Shown in pieces: positions 8,107-9,752 of a DNA stretch of 9,752 bases. Within the stretch, counting starts at the first letter, position 1; every line of letters begins with the position of its first letter. This stretch comes from Cytophagales bacterium (GTDB lineage: Bacteria > Bacteroidota > Bacteroidia > Cytophagales > Cyclobacteriaceae), in the NCBI GenBank assembly GCA_003504855.1, contig DNZD01000344.1:1-9752 (forward strand), in the 5' to 3' direction. The translations under genes and the position numbers were made by a program. The notes beneath the pieces are model-generated. The model saw only the letters and a program-made list of their open reading frames with translations, was not told where the DNA came from and ran no database searches.

Positions 8107-8610
8107 TTATTCGCTCTTGCATACCGCCACGCCAGCTCTGCCATTCGAAGCAGGTTGGGTTACAGCTGCACCGACATTTCCGGCGGCCAGAATAATATCG
8201 CGATCCGGGCCGGTTTCACCACGATGGATCTTGATGCACGCGATGAGGCTCGTCAGTTTTGAATAGTCAATCGGCGATTCATCTGACAGTTTATTGAAGG
8301 TGGTTTCACTCTTTCCGGTGCTGGCCATCACGGGATTCAAAAGCAGGGCAACATCAACACCCGGTTTGGAAATGTCTCCAAGGTGAAGGTGTACCGGCAG
8401 CTTAGCGTCGCCATCGGTACCGGTGATTTGTACTACGGCGGTCACTTGTCCGTCCTTTCTTTCTTTAAATACGATTGTGCCGCTTACCGCAAACGATGAA
8501 CCTGGCTGAAGTGCGTAGGTAGCCTCGTTTCCGGTAAATGAGGTGACTACTTCGCTTTTCTGGCATCCCAATAGGGCCACGAACAAATACAGGAAGTGCA
8601 ACGGCTTCAT
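8107..8610 (-). CDS. Small lipoprotein resembling a CHRD domain
   Basis: A 167-residue envelope lipoprotein of unknown function. Residues 1-15 are a signal peptide ending in LLG before C16, the lipid-attachment cysteine. The residues after it (QKSE) are polar and charged, similar to the signals that send Bacteroidota lipoproteins to the cell surface, though not a perfect match. The rest looks like one beta-rich domain. VHLHLGD (73-79) and IKIHRGETG (126-134) near the two ends recall the aHIHxG and nvH motifs of CHRD domains; this is a resemblance, not a confident assignment. Besides C16 there are two cysteines, C125 and C164, which could form a disulfide. The ATG at 8608-8610 is chosen over a TTG six bases upstream because it gives a standard signal peptide. 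It is convergent with sdhB and divergent from the downstream lipoprotein gene. Confidence 0.82.
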   Translation of the reverse strand: MKPLHFLYLFVALLGCQKSEVVTSFTGNEATYALQPGSSFAVSGTIVFKERKDGQVTAVVQITGTDGDAKLPVHLHLGDISKPGVDVALLLNPVMASTGKSETTFNKLSDESPIDYSKLTSLIACIKIHRGETGPDRDIILAAGNVGAAVTQPASNGRAGVAVCKSE

Positions 8611-8620
8611 ATCCAACAGG

Positions 8621-8634
8621 TTTGATCAAAATTA
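8621..8634 (-). promoter_or_regulatory. Candidate promoter -7 element overlapped by a palindrome
   Basis: On the minus strand, TAATTTTG (complement of 8627-8634) matches TAnnTTTG perfectly and is the same octamer as at the sdhC promoter. It lies about 16 bases before the ATG of the CHRD-like gene. The -33 element is poor: CTG 18 bases upstream instead of TTG. The palindrome TTTGATCAAA (8621-8630) overlaps the end of the -7 element and could be an operator or chance. Confidence 0.4.
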
Positions 8635-8675
8635 AGAAAATCGCCCTTTTTTCAGTGGGGTGGAATGAGGAGATT

Positions 8676-8683
8676 TACCTTTG
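8676..8683 (+). promoter_or_regulatory. Weak candidate -7 element for the LPP20-type gene
   Basis: TACCTTTG matches TAnnTTTG exactly on the plus strand, but no TTG is found at the expected distance upstream. If it is used, the leader of the downstream lipoprotein gene would be about 120 bases and would include the hairpin at 8757-8782. Confidence 0.25.
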
Positions 8684-8756
8684 TCGGTCGAATTACCCCA
8701 TATTCTGGCATGAATGTGGATTGATATTCGGCACGGACTAGAAACCAACGTACCCG

Positions 8757-8782
8757 GGCTGGTTTTCTTGTGAAAAACCGCC
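8757..8782 (+). other. Imperfect hairpin upstream of the LPP20-type gene
   Basis: GGC and GGTTTTC on the left pair with GAAAAACC and GCC on the right around the loop TTGT, with one unpaired T (8760) and one unpaired A. It ends 26 bases before the ATG. No T tract follows, so it is not a standard terminator. It could be a leader structure or a protein-binding dyad. Confidence 0.3.
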
Positions 8783-8808
8783 GGAAATTGAAGTTGACCA
8801 GAATCGCC

Positions 8809-9752
8809 ATGAGAATCCCCTTCAAACACCTCCTTCTTCTGCTCGTCATCCTGGTGAGCTGCAGCCCAGCCATTACCCAGAACAAGGGCAAAAACAAGAA
8901 GAAAGGCAAGGTGGAAAATCCGCAACCCGCCTGGCTCAGTGCCAAGCCGCAAACTTCATTGTACTATGTGGGCATTGGCCATAGTACCAAGGATGGCACC
9001 AATAACTATGTTCAGGAGGCTAAGAAAGGCGCCTTGGAAGACCTCGTCTCTGACATTAAAGTAAATGTATCCTCTTCGTCCGTATTGACACAGATTGACG
9101 AGAACAAGGCTTTCCATGACAAATATGAACAGATCATTCAGACTACCGCCGCTGACGAAATTGAGGAATTTGAATTGGTGGAGTCCTGGGAAGACGGCCT
9201 GAACTATTGGGTCTATTATCGGTTGTCCAAACAGCGGTACAAAGAGATCAAGGATAAGCAGAAACGTGATGCAGTAACCCTGGCCCTGGACTTCTTTACG
9301 AAGGCCCGCCAGTCGGAAGATGCAAAGAACACCATCCAGGCACTGAGCTTTTATTATCAGGGATTCAGGGCGATTGAGAAATACCTGGCAGAACCGATTA
9401 CGCTTCAGTTTCAAGGAAAAGACATTATCCTGACCAATGAGATTTATGCCAACATGCAAAGGTTGTTGGATAATATTCAGATTACCACCAACCCGGCGCA
9501 GTTGTCAATCAATCGGCGTGTGGCACAAAGTACCTATTCCGTTATCGCGACGGCGAAAGACAAAACGACTAAATCGGTTATGACTGATCTTCCGTTGAAG
9601 GCTGTTTTTGACAAAGGAAGTGGCGATGTTTTTCCCGATTACAAGACCGATGACAAGGGAAGTGCGAAAATTCTCCTCACCAAGATTGGTTCACGCGACC
9701 TGGAACAGAGCCTGGCGGTAAGTGTCAACTTGCTGGCTTTTGCCGGATCGAA
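8809..9752 (+). CDS. LPP20-type lipoprotein (3' end beyond window)
   Basis: An open frame of 314 codons runs from ATG 8809 to the window edge with no stop. A lipoprotein signal peptide (hydrophobic run 8-17, lipobox LVSC, lipid cysteine C18) is followed by a short lysine-rich stretch (26-34). Residues about 40-145 match the LPP20 pattern: PAWLSAKP, then YYVGIGHS, an alpha helix with QEAKKGALEDL, a strand rich in V and S, and a tryptophan-containing WVYYRLSK strand. Residues about 146-225 look helical. From about 230 the sequence is beta-like (STYSVIATAKD, LPLKAVF, GSAKILL), perhaps an Ig-like or PEGA-like module. The molecular role of this family is not known to me. The +2 and +3 residues after C18 are S and P, without the acidic surface-export signal, so the periplasmic face of the outer membrane is more likely. 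It is divergent from the CHRD-like gene, and its downstream partners are not visible. Confidence 0.88.
   Translation, partial: MRIPFKHLLLLLVILVSCSPAITQNKGKNKKKGKVENPQPAWLSAKPQTSLYYVGIGHSTKDGTNNYVQEAKKGALEDLVSDIKVNVSSSSVLTQIDENKAFHDKYEQIIQTTAADEIEEFELVESWEDGLNYWVYYRLSKQRYKEIKDKQKRDAVTLALDFFTKARQSEDAKNTIQALSFYYQGFRAIEKYLAEPITLQFQGKDIILTNEIYANMQRLLDNIQITTNPAQLSINRRVAQSTYSVIATAKDKTTKSVMTDLPLKAVFDKGSGDVFPDYKTDDKGSAKILLTKIGSRDLEQSLAVSVNLLAFAGS

Noticed and set aside
8614..8616. TTG as start of the CHRD-like lipoprotein
   Set aside because: The ATG six bases downstream gives a standard signal peptide beginning M-K, and nothing favours the rarer start.
8632..8952. Minus-strand frames across the divergent gap (8632-8952 and 8652-8945)
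   Set aside because: Both overlap the signal peptide and start of the LPP20-type gene, and their translations show no convincing protein pattern. The hydrophobic runs are the complement of the real signal peptide region.
8956..9459. Minus-strand frame of 167 codons opposite the LPP20-type gene
   Set aside because: The plus-strand frame has a lipoprotein signal and family motifs; the minus-strand one has neither.

Overview
The window looks like a stretch of chromosome from a member of the Bacteroidota, most likely the Cytophagales. This is inferred from four things: a DNA polymerase III alpha subunit with a proofreading exonuclease fused to its N-terminus, a three-gene sdhCAB operon with a single large cytochrome b subunit, promoter elements of the TAnnTTTG type, and start codons without clear Shine-Dalgarno sequences. 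Base composition is roughly balanced and even across the genes. I see no insertion sequence, integrase, tRNA, rRNA or CRISPR array. It is a housekeeping region, and no new multi-gene system is evident.

Left part, minus strand: dnaE (148-4437) encodes a 1429-residue replicase. The start of a thioredoxin gene (1-110, cut by the window edge) lies 37 bp downstream of it, probably in the same transcript. The replicase carries an intact DEDDh exonuclease and a PHP domain that has lost most of its metal ligands. A lysine-rich linker joins the two and contains an A8 run that forms an in-frame A AAA AAG heptamer.

Middle part, plus strand: a 176-bp divergent intergenic region (4438-4613) holds candidate promoters for dnaE and for sdhCAB, plus a nested dyad inside the sdh promoter. 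sdhC, sdhA and sdhB (4614-8029) are closely spaced and encode a complete type-B succinate:quinone oxidoreductase: a di-haem cytochrome b, a flavoprotein and an iron-sulfur protein. A strong, probably bidirectional, terminator follows sdhB at 8052-8076.

Right part: a convergent minus-strand gene (8107-8610) encodes a small lipoprotein that resembles a CHRD domain. After a 198-bp divergent gap comes a plus-strand lipoprotein of the LPP20 type (8809 onward), cut by the right edge. Both are probably envelope proteins with no evident link to replication or respiration.

The points most worth checking are the possible frameshift or slippage site in dnaE, the degenerate PHP domain beside an intact fused proofreader, the dyad in the sdh promoter, and the poorly characterised CHRD-like lipoprotein.
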